Source of the DNA: CALCCV01 sp964388665
GTDB lineage: Bacteria; Bdellovibrionota; Bdellovibrionia; Bdellovibrionales; Bdellovibrionaceae
Assembly: GCA_964388665.1 (NCBI GenBank)
Contig: CAYMBJ010000093.1
Coordinates: forward strand, 1 to 13,617
Length of the DNA stretch: 13,617 nucleotides
Reading direction: 5' to 3'
The notes below the pieces were generated by a model. That model was given only the letters and a program-made list of their open reading frames with translations. It was not told the DNA's origin and did no database searches. The translations under genes were made by a program, and so were the position numbers. Shown here one piece after another: positions 6,234 to 13,491 of the stretch; the stretch's first letter is position 1, and every line of letters starts with the position of its first letter.

Positions 6234-6519
6234 GTTTGGTTTTGTTTGGTTTTGCAAGAGAGACCACAACACTTTCACGTCAAAACAAAGATCGGTTTTG
6301 TTTTTGTGAATTCACACGATCTTCATCATAAATTCAACTGGTAGCCAAACTCGTAGGCAAAGATTTATTTGGAAATCTTTTATTTCATTTTTTTCATTGT
6401 TTTCGATTGCACGGGGTTCTATTCCAATACAGAACTTGCGCAAGGTTCAAAACAGACAACGGAGGGTGTTGATACAAGATCATCACCACAACACAAACAA
6501 TACCAACAGGAGGAACTCA
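6234..6519. other. Intergenic leader upstream of the small secreted protein
   Basis: No gene was recognised here. An inverted repeat lies at 6359-6380 (AAAGATTT and AAATCTTT around ATTTGG), followed by a T-rich run (TATTTCATTTTTTTC). This could be a weak terminator or an operator next to an AT-rich promoter. The remaining ~120 bases before the ribosome site are A/C-rich, suggesting a long unstructured 5' leader. Confidence 0.4.
6508..6513 (+). promoter_or_regulatory. Ribosome binding site that fixes the start of the small secreted protein
   Basis: AGGAGG lies 6 bases before ATG 6520. It rules out the longer open frame that extends back to 6397, and the signal peptide begins exactly at this ATG. 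Confidence 0.85.
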
Positions 6520-7023
6520 ATGAAATCAATCATCGCGCTTGTCGCCACCGTGTCATTGGCATTCACGGCCTACGCTGGAACCCAAGAAAAAAGTTTTGAT
6601 GGAGCTGGAACATGGAAAACCACCGAGGGTGAAATGGGCACTCATACTGCAAAACTGAAACTCACCAAAGATCCAGAGCAACCCGGCGTGATGCAAATGC
6701 ATTGCGAGTACACCATTCAGAAAGAGGACTCCCAAGTCACCATGACCACGGAGAGCACCCTCACCCATCAAGAAAATGGCTTCATACTTGTCCAAGGGCC
6801 CGAGGGAATGTTGGGAACAGGATTTTGCTTTGAATACAAAGATGAAGAAGGCAACCTCACCAAGAAGTCCTGTCATCTGTCAGCTAGCAATGAAACCATG
6901 AGCATGGAAACCACAATGGTTTATAAAAATCATTCGATCTACCGCATTGGCACCCACACTCACGAGGGAGTGCAGATTGCTTGGGAAGACAAACTCTATC
7001 TTTCGGTTCCTGAGCTAAAATAA
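6520..7023 (+). CDS. Small secreted protein of unknown function
   Basis: The protein has 167 residues. It starts with a clear Sec signal peptide (MKSIIALVATVSLAFTAYA, cleavage after AYA ~19). The mature part begins GTQEKSFDGAGTWKTTEGEMG and shows alternating polar/hydrophobic stretches with many Thr and Glu, typical of an antiparallel beta-barrel or lipocalin-like fold. Three cysteines are visible: one in MHCEY, one in GFCFEY and one in KSCHL. A pattern of short strands (AKLKLT, STLTHQENGFILVQG, SMETTMVYKNH) is compatible with a DUF1579-type or similar small barrel, but I cannot assign a family. It is probably periplasmic or secreted. It converges on the transporter gene with an 18-base gap and a shared hairpin. 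Confidence 0.85.
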   Translation: MKSIIALVATVSLAFTAYAGTQEKSFDGAGTWKTTEGEMGTHTAKLKLTKDPEQPGVMQMHCEYTIQKEDSQVTMTTESTLTHQENGFILVQGPEGMLGTGFCFEYKDEEGNLTKKSCHLSASNETMSMETTMVYKNHSIYRIGTHTHEGVQIAWEDKLYLSVPELK

Positions 7024-7025
7024 AA

Positions 7026-7046
7026 AAGCTTCTATAAGCTTCTATT
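7026..7046. terminator. Compact bidirectional terminator between convergent genes
   Basis: A tandem 10-base repeat, AAGCTTCTAT (7026-7035 and 7036-7045), also forms a hairpin because AAGCTT is self-complementary: stem 7026-7031 with 7036-7041, loop CTAT. T-runs lie beyond it on both strands (CTATTTTT on the plus strand, TTTTTTA on the minus strand). It overlaps the last codon of the leftward transporter gene. The stem is only 6 base pairs, so its strength is modest. Confidence 0.55.
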
Positions 7047-9357
7047 TTTCCGGCGCCGACAAATTCTCCGAACGAGTCAGCGCCGCATTTTCGCGGGCAG
7101 AGATAAAGAGCATGGGAGCATCGCCTTCGGCCAAAATGCTATCCGTGACATTGCCTAAGCGAACAAACTTCTGCCGCTCCAAGCCGCCGCGCCCATGCGA
7201 TGTCATCGCAATGAGGTCACAGGCATTCTCTTGCGTGTAGTGCAAGATGGTTCGTGCGGGACCAGAGCCCTCCACCACACACTGGATCTCTTGATCCCCG
7301 GCAAAATGCGCAGTCCTGATTCTCTCTAAATAAGCATGTAGCTTTTCGTTGAGACCCTGCTGCCCGTCGGTTTCGGGAATGCACAGCAAAGTGATCTTAG
7401 AATCAAACTCCGCTGCCCAGGCTTGCACATAGGGAAGCACCTGTTCTGCCACTTCGGAGCCATCAAGAGGCACCAGAATATGTCGAAACGCCGTCGAGCG
7501 CGAGATCCAATTGTCATTGGGTCTAAAAATCAATACCGGAGGCGTGGTTGCAAAGATAATGTCGTAGGCAATCGACTCCCCTAGCGTTCTTGTCAAGGTT
7601 CCTAAATTTCGCAGCGACAAACAGATGAGATCATGTTCTCCACTCTTGCAAAGCTTCAAGAGCTCCTCTTTGGGATCACCCTTTAAAAAGAGCGGTTCAA
7701 TTTCGCCACCCTCGGCAGGCCAAAACTTAGCCGACTCTTGGGATGAAGAAGTCCATGGACTGACGATCTGCTTTAAGAACTCACCATTGTCTGAGCGCTG
7801 CTTTGGTCCGGCCACATGCACGGGAAGCACCTTAGCCCCGAACACCCGAGAGAGCTTCAGCGCCGAGTAAAAAGAAATTTCAGAGCTGAGGCTGCCACTC
7901 AAAGGCACTAGAATTTTATTGATCTTATAATGTATGCGCATTTTTGTTTCGGTCAGACGCAGCGGCTGTGCACTCATGGCATAAGAGAGACGCGCATCAA
8001 TGGACTCAGGAGGTGGCCCCAAGCGCCGCCGATAAAAATCAAAACCCAGGTACAGCCCTGGAATCATCACCAGGTAGGCCCAAGCGCCATCAAAAAAACG
8101 CTCCTCAAAAATAATCCCAGTGGCAAAGGTGGCACAGATTGCCGAAAAGAGAGTGATAAAGATCCCTACCAAAGACTCCACACTGCGCTTTTGCGAAAAG
8201 AAGCGCACAAAGCGCTTGAGCGCCGACCAACCCGTCATCGATAGCAAAATAAAAACACCGGCCGCATAGAGAGCAAGATAGGTCTCCTCATGGGTGCCAA
8301 AAAACAAAAAGCACAGAACCACGATGCCCACTTGCGCCCATGAGGGAAAGGAGGGCACATCAAATTTATTTCGCTGCCCCCAGCGAGCGGGAATGTAGTG
8401 CCGCGCGCGCAGACCCAGCGCTAAATTTTGCACCCCTTGGACGCTGGCCGCCGCCGCCGACAGAAGCACCGCAATGCCAATCAAAGTCCCCAAATAAGAA
8501 AGCCACGGTGGCAACAGTGCATCCATCGTCTGAGTAAAGACGGACTGACTTTTGTCCAGAGGATTTGCTAGCGCCATGATGGCTGGACCCACCACCACCA
8601 TTGTGGTCACGGTGGTGCCCATCACGATGAGCAAGCTGCCATAGGCGCGACGACTTCGCTGCGGCAGGGTTCCCTCGTAGGAGGCCACCAAATTGGCGAA
8701 GATCTCGATGCCTGTCATCAAGGCCAAGATCCGCGCAAAGCCCCCCAAGGTGAAGTGCAGGTTTTCGCTATCAAAGGCGCGCATATTAAAATCCGGAAGC
8801 TGCAAGCCACGATTCCAAATCACGGCGATCACCATGGTCCACAAAAAAATCAAAATCAGCGCGGTCGCTGGTCCAAAAAATCGCGCCGCCATTTTGGGGC
8901 CGCGATTGACCGCAACAGCAATCAACACAGAGAGCGCAATGGCCACCAACGTGCGAAAGCTCAAGCCCAGAAACTCAAAATCAAATGATGGCATACGATC
9001 CACAATAAAGGTCACCAGAGCTGCAATACTCACCAAAAAGGTCAGAGTGTATTCGATCACTGTGATGGCCGCATTGGCCTTTACGGCCCAACTGCCAAAT
9101 TCCTCTTCGCTGAGTCCACTGCCGCCGCTGCCATCGGTCACCCAGCGCATGACGTAGCGATACATCGCCGACACGGACACCACTGTAAAGACGGCCATCC
9201 AAACAGAAGCGCCAAAGGTGATCTCGGCCACACCAGCCACCACAATGAGAGACAAAAACGGACCAAAAACATAAAGTGGCGAAGTCGCAGGATCACCACC
9301 CCCAGCAAGCGCCCCCTGCAAAGAGTTTTTGAGCTTGTATGATATTGAGGCTCCCAC
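7042..9357 (-). CDS. APC-superfamily (KUP/KimA-like) transporter with two C-terminal universal stress protein domains, probable potassium transporter
   Basis: The protein has 771 residues from GTG 9357; AAGGA 5 bases upstream supports that start. About 12 membrane helices span ~25-440. Aligned by eye with the KimA K+/H+ symporter, D22 and Y29 have the same 7-residue spacing as its D36/Y43, E102-Y103-xx-T106 matches D117-Y118-xx-T121, and T215 in LMTGIEIFAN matches the T230 region. SGGSGLSEEEFGSW replaces the SGGGSY-type loop. These correspondences are from memory. Residues ~479-613 form a degenerate USP domain, and ~625-753 a better one with IL-VPLDGSE at its start and G722-xx-G725-x9-G735, the ATP-binding signature, though Asn follows in place of Ser/Thr. 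The cytoplasmic USP pair probably senses nucleotide. It is the last gene of the leftward operon, 29 bases after the MscS gene. A general amino-acid permease is the alternative. Confidence 0.82.
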   Translation of the reverse strand: MGASISYKLKNSLQGALAGGGDPATSPLYVFGPFLSLIVVAGVAEITFGASVWMAVFTVVSVSAMYRYVMRWVTDGSGGSGLSEEEFGSWAVKANAAITVIEYTLTFLVSIAALVTFIVDRMPSFDFEFLGLSFRTLVAIALSVLIAVAVNRGPKMAARFFGPATALILIFLWTMVIAVIWNRGLQLPDFNMRAFDSENLHFTLGGFARILALMTGIEIFANLVASYEGTLPQRSRRAYGSLLIVMGTTVTTMVVVGPAIMALANPLDKSQSVFTQTMDALLPPWLSYLGTLIGIAVLLSAAAASVQGVQNLALGLRARHYIPARWGQRNKFDVPSFPSWAQVGIVVLCFLFFGTHEETYLALYAAGVFILLSMTGWSALKRFVRFFSQKRSVESLVGIFITLFSAICATFATGIIFEERFFDGAWAYLVMIPGLYLGFDFYRRRLGPPPESIDARLSYAMSAQPLRLTETKMRIHYKINKILVPLSGSLSSEISFYSALKLSRVFGAKVLPVHVAGPKQRSDNGEFLKQIVSPWTSSSQESAKFWPAEGGEIEPLFLKGDPKEELLKLCKSGEHDLICLSLRNLGTLTRTLGESIAYDIIFATTPPVLIFRPNDNWISRSTAFRHILVPLDGSEVAEQVLPYVQAWAAEFDSKITLLCIPETDGQQGLNEKLHAYLERIRTAHFAGDQEIQCVVEGSGPARTILHYTQENACDLIAMTSHGRGGLERQKFVRLGNVTDSILAEGDAPMLFISARENAALTRSENLSAPEK

Positions 9358-9386
9358 AAATGTCCTTTCTCAAGATGATTCCTGAT

Positions 9387-10247
9387 TTACGATCCGGCCT
9401 GATTCACAAGTTGGGACTGCTTCACAATTCCAACAGCTTCATTTAAAAACATTGGTCTAGAGATTCCATTAGCAATGAGGGCCTCATTGCCGCGCAGGAT
9501 GATGTCCGTCTGCAAGGCCTTCTCAAAGCGAACATCAATGACATAGCTTTTCACGCGGATCTGTATGGCCAAGCGCCGCGCAAAGTCCACCTCTGAAAAC
9601 ACAATCACAATGGGCTTTTTTAAAAACACATAGCAGCTCGTCGCCGCCGTTTCGTAAAGAAGATCCCGCGCCTTTCGCAAATCGGCATCCAAGGCCACAT
9701 GAAAATTGACTTCGATCTGCATATCCAGCGCACCGAAATTTCCCGATGCGACGTACTCGGTGATGAATTTACTGTTGGGAATGGTCACCACATTGTCATC
9801 CAACGTGACCAGTCGCACCGCCCTTAAACCAATCGCACTCACTTCGCCGTAAACATTGTCAAAAGAAACGCGATCGCCAACCTGAAAGGGCCTATCAAAC
9901 AGCAGAATCACACCAGCGACCACAGAAGCGACCAGATCTTTCAGCGAAAGCCCCAGAGCCACAGCCAAAGTACCACTCACTGCCAAGAGCAGCGCCTTTG
10001 GCGGCTGAACCACTCCGTAAAAGATATAAACGCCGCCCAAGATGTAAATAACAAAAGACAGCGTTGTGATCACCTGTGCAATCAGCAGTCGTCGCGAAGG
10101 GATGCGCCGGTGCAGTGTCGAGCCAATGGTGGTGACAAACTTGACCGCAATTCCCAAACACACGGTGCCCAATATCAGCAGCAGCACTTTGGAAAAGCTC
10201 AATACATCAAATATGCCGACTGCATTTTCTAAATCCGATTCATTCAT
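9387..10247 (-). CDS. MscS-family small-conductance mechanosensitive channel
   Basis: The protein has 286 residues, close to E. coli MscS in length. Three membrane helices are seen at ~16-38, ~54-78 and ~86-116. The third is the pore helix, with Gly/Ala/Ser packing (AVSGTLAVALGLSLKDLVAS). The beta domain begins with FDRPFQVGDRV (~117-127) and has the conserved VTIPNSKF (~154-161). These channels release solutes and ions when membrane tension rises after osmotic downshock. There is no large N-terminal extension. The start ATG overlaps the end of the upstream ATPase gene by 8 bases (ATGAATGA), so translation is probably coupled. GGAAAGAA inside the ATPase gene may be its ribosome site. Confidence 0.95.
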   Translation of the reverse strand: MNESDLENAVGIFDVLSFSKVLLLILGTVCLGIAVKFVTTIGSTLHRRIPSRRLLIAQVITTLSFVIYILGGVYIFYGVVQPPKALLLAVSGTLAVALGLSLKDLVASVVAGVILLFDRPFQVGDRVSFDNVYGEVSAIGLRAVRLVTLDDNVVTIPNSKFITEYVASGNFGALDMQIEVNFHVALDADLRKARDLLYETAATSCYVFLKKPIVIVFSEVDFARRLAIQIRVKSYVIDVRFEKALQTDIILRGNEALIANGISRPMFLNEAVGIVKQSQLVNQAGS

Positions 10248-12873
10248 ACAAGAAGTTCTTTCCGGTTAAAAAGTAATCAATCACATACTGCGCCTTCGAA
10301 GAGATGCGCGTGCGTTCATGATCGTCCTGCCACACTAAATTTTTTTCGCTCGCATCCTTTAAGCACTTGCGAATGATGTTTTCATGAATGCCCGTGATGC
10401 GATGAAGCTCAAAGAGATTGAGGCTCTCATGCCGGGCAATGGCAGAGAGGAGAATCAGCGAATCATCACTCATATTGGCCACAGCTCCCGAACTCACAAA
10501 ACTGGGTATACCAACGTAGATCTGCTGAGGCGCTGGTGAAGAGATCGCCGACATCCAGTGCATCAGTGCCGAGCGAGGATTTCCTCGCGATTGCCCCCAA
10601 AGCAAGCGAAAGAACTGCGACTCTGCCTTTTGACCAAAGTTCTCACCCGCACCGTAGGCTTTGATGGACTCGTCAAAGCGACGACTGTAGTGGGTTGTCT
10701 CGTGCCGCATGAGTATGAGCTTTTGGATTTCAATGTCGGTCCAAGATTTTAGAGTGAGCACTTGGCCATAGTAGTGCTCTTGCCCAAACACCCCAGTCAA
10801 ATAGGTCCATGAGCGAGAGTTGACGGTCATGCACCAAAACAAATTTTTTGTCGGCCGACTCAACAGATCCAAAAAGGTGCGATAGGCATTGAAGCCGCCC
10901 ACCACTCCCAAAAACAAATTGTGCAAATCATCCAAACAGATCACCAGCTTTTCACTGAGCTGCCGATCAAAGTCAGATATGTCATCATGGGACTTCACTT
11001 CGCTTCCAAGAACCTTGGACAGCCATTGAAAGAGATCCTGCGCTTCCAGAATCCGTGGCGGCACCTTTTGCAAAACACATTGCAATTTGCAATCACTGAG
11101 CGCCTTCATGCGATCTGCAATGTTTTCGATGGAGGTGGACTTTCCCATTCCGCGATTGCCCACAATCAACAGGGAGTCTTCACTCTCTACGCCCTTGACC
11201 CAGTCGGTGATCACAGCTTCCGCCACTTTATCAACGGAGTTCTCGCGATCAACAAAGATATTTTCATCAGCCGTCAAGTAGTAATCAAAAGCGCTCGCAT
11301 AATCTTTGGGAACCTTTGCAAATTCCTCCTCTTCGCGCTCTTCAGACTCGAGTCGTTTGCGCAGCACCTCCGAGAGCAGGCGCTTGACCAAGTCCATTCG
11401 AATCAAATGAGAGTAGGCATACTTGATCACATCGTAGAGAATCACCATCAAGAACATCAATGGCAAAAGGAGTCGACCCAGCAGACTCGAACCCTGAAGT
11501 CGCTTCAGCCACCTCTGCCAGAGAAATGCAAATCGATGGGCAAAGGCCGCATTGATTTCGTGATGCCATTTGGCGGACTCATAAAAGACAAAGCCAATAT
11601 TGAATATAAAAATAAAATTCGCAATCAGGTTGTAGGCAAGCGCCCGGCGCACGGTGTCCTTAATGAGGTGAAGCAGGACGTACTCCACAAAAACCAGCAT
11701 TGAAATTCGCGCCGCTGCCTTTTCAATTCTTGATTTTTGCAGGCGCAAAGACTCAATAGAATCTGTGGCAAAAACAATTTCCAAGACAATGGTCAAAAGC
11801 AATTTGGCAACTCGGTAAACAAAATAGACCTGAAAATAAAAAAGGAACAGCGAAAGCTCGGCAAAGTCTGTCCCTGCAATCAATGATCTGGCCGCCTCAA
11901 TACTGATGATCATGCCCACAGAGGGAATAAAGGGATTGAGTCGAGCAATCCAAAGCGCCATGACCGCACGATTGCGATCCTCCAACGTGCTTCGCGCCAA
12001 GAGCGAGCGCTTGAGCAAATCTAAGCGTCGTGAGGTCCAGCGCAAAACCCGGATCAAAACAAAAGGAATCAACAACAGAATCACAAATATCAAGGCTTGG
12101 CGGGAGATATCAATCCAGCCATCGATCCCAGAGTAAAACTTGGAGCGAACCTCAATCCACTTGCTGAGGGCTCCTGCAATCAAGCGCAGTGGCACCACAC
12201 GGATTTCGCGCAAGATGGTGGAAATGTTCTTTTGATTGATGCCGCGAGCCCGCTCGCACTCCATCTGATCACATTTTTGCAATAGCTGTGCGCGCAGGAT
12301 GCCGGAGTCTCGGAGCAGGCTGAAGTTTTTTACCTTAAGATTGGTCAAGAGCTTGGTGCGCTCACTGAGAAGCTCAATTCGGCGAATATCCAAATTGACG
12401 GTGTCACCCACTTGATTGGCCTCTGGCATCTGCACACTGGACTGAACTCGAATATCAGAAAAGAGTACTAAGAGCTGATCAACGGCGCTCTCCCAAACCG
12501 CGCCCACGCGCTCAAAAGCCGCGCTCACTTCTGGTGCCGATTTTGCCCGCGTTCCCTTCGCGATGTCCTTGAGCTCCAATCGCAGTTCTTCAAGAAGTGC
12601 GTTCTTTTTGTTCAATGTCTCAACAAAGCTCTCATGCTCTTGAGCCAATTTCGAGAGGTACTCTTCGGTGAGAATCTTTGTATTGGCTTCCGACTCAACC
12701 TGAGGCTGCGCTGGAGCCTGAACCGAAAGCTCCGGCTCATTTGCCACTCCACTTGTCACTTCATTTGCCACTCCACTGGGGTCGTCTTGTGCCCAGGAGC
12801 GCGAAACTGAGGTCAAGCTGATAAAGAGGAACACTAAAATAGCAGTCAATCGAAAAGAATTGCCACAACCCAT
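10240..12873 (-). CDS. Membrane-anchored AAA-type ATPase with periplasmic coiled coil and C-terminal winged helix
   Basis: The protein has 877 residues. A signal peptide ends near RSWAQ (~29). Residues ~30-235 are predicted periplasmic and largely helical or coiled coil (EYLSKLAQEHESFVETLNKK onward). Membrane helices lie near 258-277, 304-330, 340-366, 388-404, 412-432 and 463-487; an odd number is needed to put the ATPase in the cytoplasm. An acidic linker (ESEEREEEEF, ~509-518) leads to a P-loop domain: Walker A GNRGMGKS (572-579), Walker B LVICLDD (643-649), a sensor-1-like N685 and a GNPRSAL sensor-2-like motif (764-770), similar to ORC/STAND-type ATPases. Residues ~803-860 look like a winged helix. 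The N-terminal half recalls the periplasmic and membrane regions of MscK-type channels but has no MscS pore. That pore is encoded by the overlapping next gene. No good ribosome site precedes the ATG, but the signal peptide supports the start. Confidence 0.85.
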   Translation of the reverse strand: MGCGNSFRLTAILVFLFISLTSVSRSWAQDDPSGVANEVTSGVANEPELSVQAPAQPQVESEANTKILTEEYLSKLAQEHESFVETLNKKNALLEELRLELKDIAKGTRAKSAPEVSAAFERVGAVWESAVDQLLVLFSDIRVQSSVQMPEANQVGDTVNLDIRRIELLSERTKLLTNLKVKNFSLLRDSGILRAQLLQKCDQMECERARGINQKNISTILREIRVVPLRLIAGALSKWIEVRSKFYSGIDGWIDISRQALIFVILLLIPFVLIRVLRWTSRRLDLLKRSLLARSTLEDRNRAVMALWIARLNPFIPSVGMIISIEAARSLIAGTDFAELSLFLFYFQVYFVYRVAKLLLTIVLEIVFATDSIESLRLQKSRIEKAAARISMLVFVEYVLLHLIKDTVRRALAYNLIANFIFIFNIGFVFYESAKWHHEINAAFAHRFAFLWQRWLKRLQGSSLLGRLLLPLMFLMVILYDVIKYAYSHLIRMDLVKRLLSEVLRKRLESEEREEEEFAKVPKDYASAFDYYLTADENIFVDRENSVDKVAEAVITDWVKGVESEDSLLIVGNRGMGKSTSIENIADRMKALSDCKLQCVLQKVPPRILEAQDLFQWLSKVLGSEVKSHDDISDFDRQLSEKLVICLDDLHNLFLGVVGGFNAYRTFLDLLSRPTKNLFWCMTVNSRSWTYLTGVFGQEHYYGQVLTLKSWTDIEIQKLILMRHETTHYSRRFDESIKAYGAGENFGQKAESQFFRLLWGQSRGNPRSALMHWMSAISSPAPQQIYVGIPSFVSSGAVANMSDDSLILLSAIARHESLNLFELHRITGIHENIIRKCLKDASEKNLVWQDDHERTRISSKAQYVIDYFLTGKNFLYE
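12737..12777. repeat. In-frame 24-base-period repeat in the ATPase N-terminus
   Basis: TCATTTGCCACTCCACT occurs at 12737-12753 and 12761-12777. The 24-base period duplicates the peptide SGVANE just after the signal peptide. This is a short in-frame duplication in a flexible segment. Confidence 0.85.
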
Positions 12874-12939
12874 GCGAATATTTGTATCATAGGCCTAAGC
12901 ATTTGCAAAAAAAATATCATTTAGAAAAAGGGCAGCCGT

Positions 12940-13482
12940 CTATGCGGCCGCCACATTTCTCAATCGAAAGCTTGAATCCATGTCGGGCCGTTGCACCTCG
13001 GCTCGAGGCATGCTGGGAGCCTCACAAACCTGAATGCAATTGTCGCAATCCTTGATGCCCGACAACTCCCAGGCCGCTCGGGCCGCCGCCGCCTTCAGTC
13101 TGGGCCGAGTCACCTGCCCTGTGAGCGTCACCTTTGCATCGCAAACATCCACTTCGATCCATTCTTCAGAAAGCAATGGCAGTTCGGCTACCTGCCGAAC
13201 AATCAAAGCCTCCAAGTCTCGATCAGTGCGAAAATAAGAATCCAACACCTGCGACTGATCCACAAGACCTGTGACACCATCGGTGCTTTTGATTAAACTA
13301 ATTGCAGCTTTATGACGATAAGCGCGATCGAAATAGCCAAGCAACATCACGCAGCCATCATTCACCTTTACTAAGATATCTGAATTGCTCACGCGAATGT
13401 CCCAGCAAATCCTGTCACTGATATTTTTGAGAATCTCTTGGTCGCTCAATTTCTGTTTGTTGTGGTTTTTTGTTTCTATCAT
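12940..13482 (-). CDS. Double BON-domain protein, cytoplasmic
   Basis: The protein has 180 residues from ATG 13482. The start at 13491 would put AGAAAGG directly against the ATG, whereas 13482 leaves it 8-9 bases away, so 13482 is preferred. Two BON domains are seen. The first, at ~12-78, runs from LSDQEILKNISDRI through VNDGCVMLLGYFD to ISLIKSTDGVTGLVDQ. The second, at ~87-152, contains WIEVDVCDAKVTLTGQVTRP and a terminal GIKDCDNCIQV. No signal peptide is visible, unlike OsmY, so it is probably cytoplasmic. BON domains bind membranes or small ligands, and in Kbp (YgaU) one helps bind potassium. It is the first gene of the leftward cluster, 66 bases ahead of the ATPase, with no terminator between. 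Five cysteines are spread through the protein, three of them in the second domain (two form CDNC). Confidence 0.88.
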   Translation of the reverse strand: MIETKNHNKQKLSDQEILKNISDRICWDIRVSNSDILVKVNDGCVMLLGYFDRAYRHKAAISLIKSTDGVTGLVDQSQVLDSYFRTDRDLEALIVRQVAELPLLSEEWIEVDVCDAKVTLTGQVTRPRLKAAAARAAWELSGIKDCDNCIQVCEAPSMPRAEVQRPDMDSSFRLRNVAAA

Positions 13483-13491
13483 TTTGAACAT

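Noticed and set aside
6397..6519. N-terminal extension of the small secreted protein
   Set aside because: AGGAGG and a textbook signal peptide fix the start at 6520; the upstream codons read as A/C-rich leader.
8693..9157. 154-codon Lys/Arg-rich open frame on the plus strand
   Set aside because: Antisense to the membrane helices of the transporter; its basic composition is the expected mirror of a hydrophobic coding frame.
10921..11703. 260-codon open frame on the plus strand inside the ATPase gene
   Set aside because: Shadow of the ATPase coding frame; it is His/Gln-rich without recognisable domains, and the minus-strand frame carries the Walker motifs.
7042..13482. Classical phage-defence island
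   Set aside because: The ATPase plus pore logic is suggestive, but no nuclease, reverse transcriptase, TIR, restriction or toxin domain is present; osmotic/potassium partners fit better.
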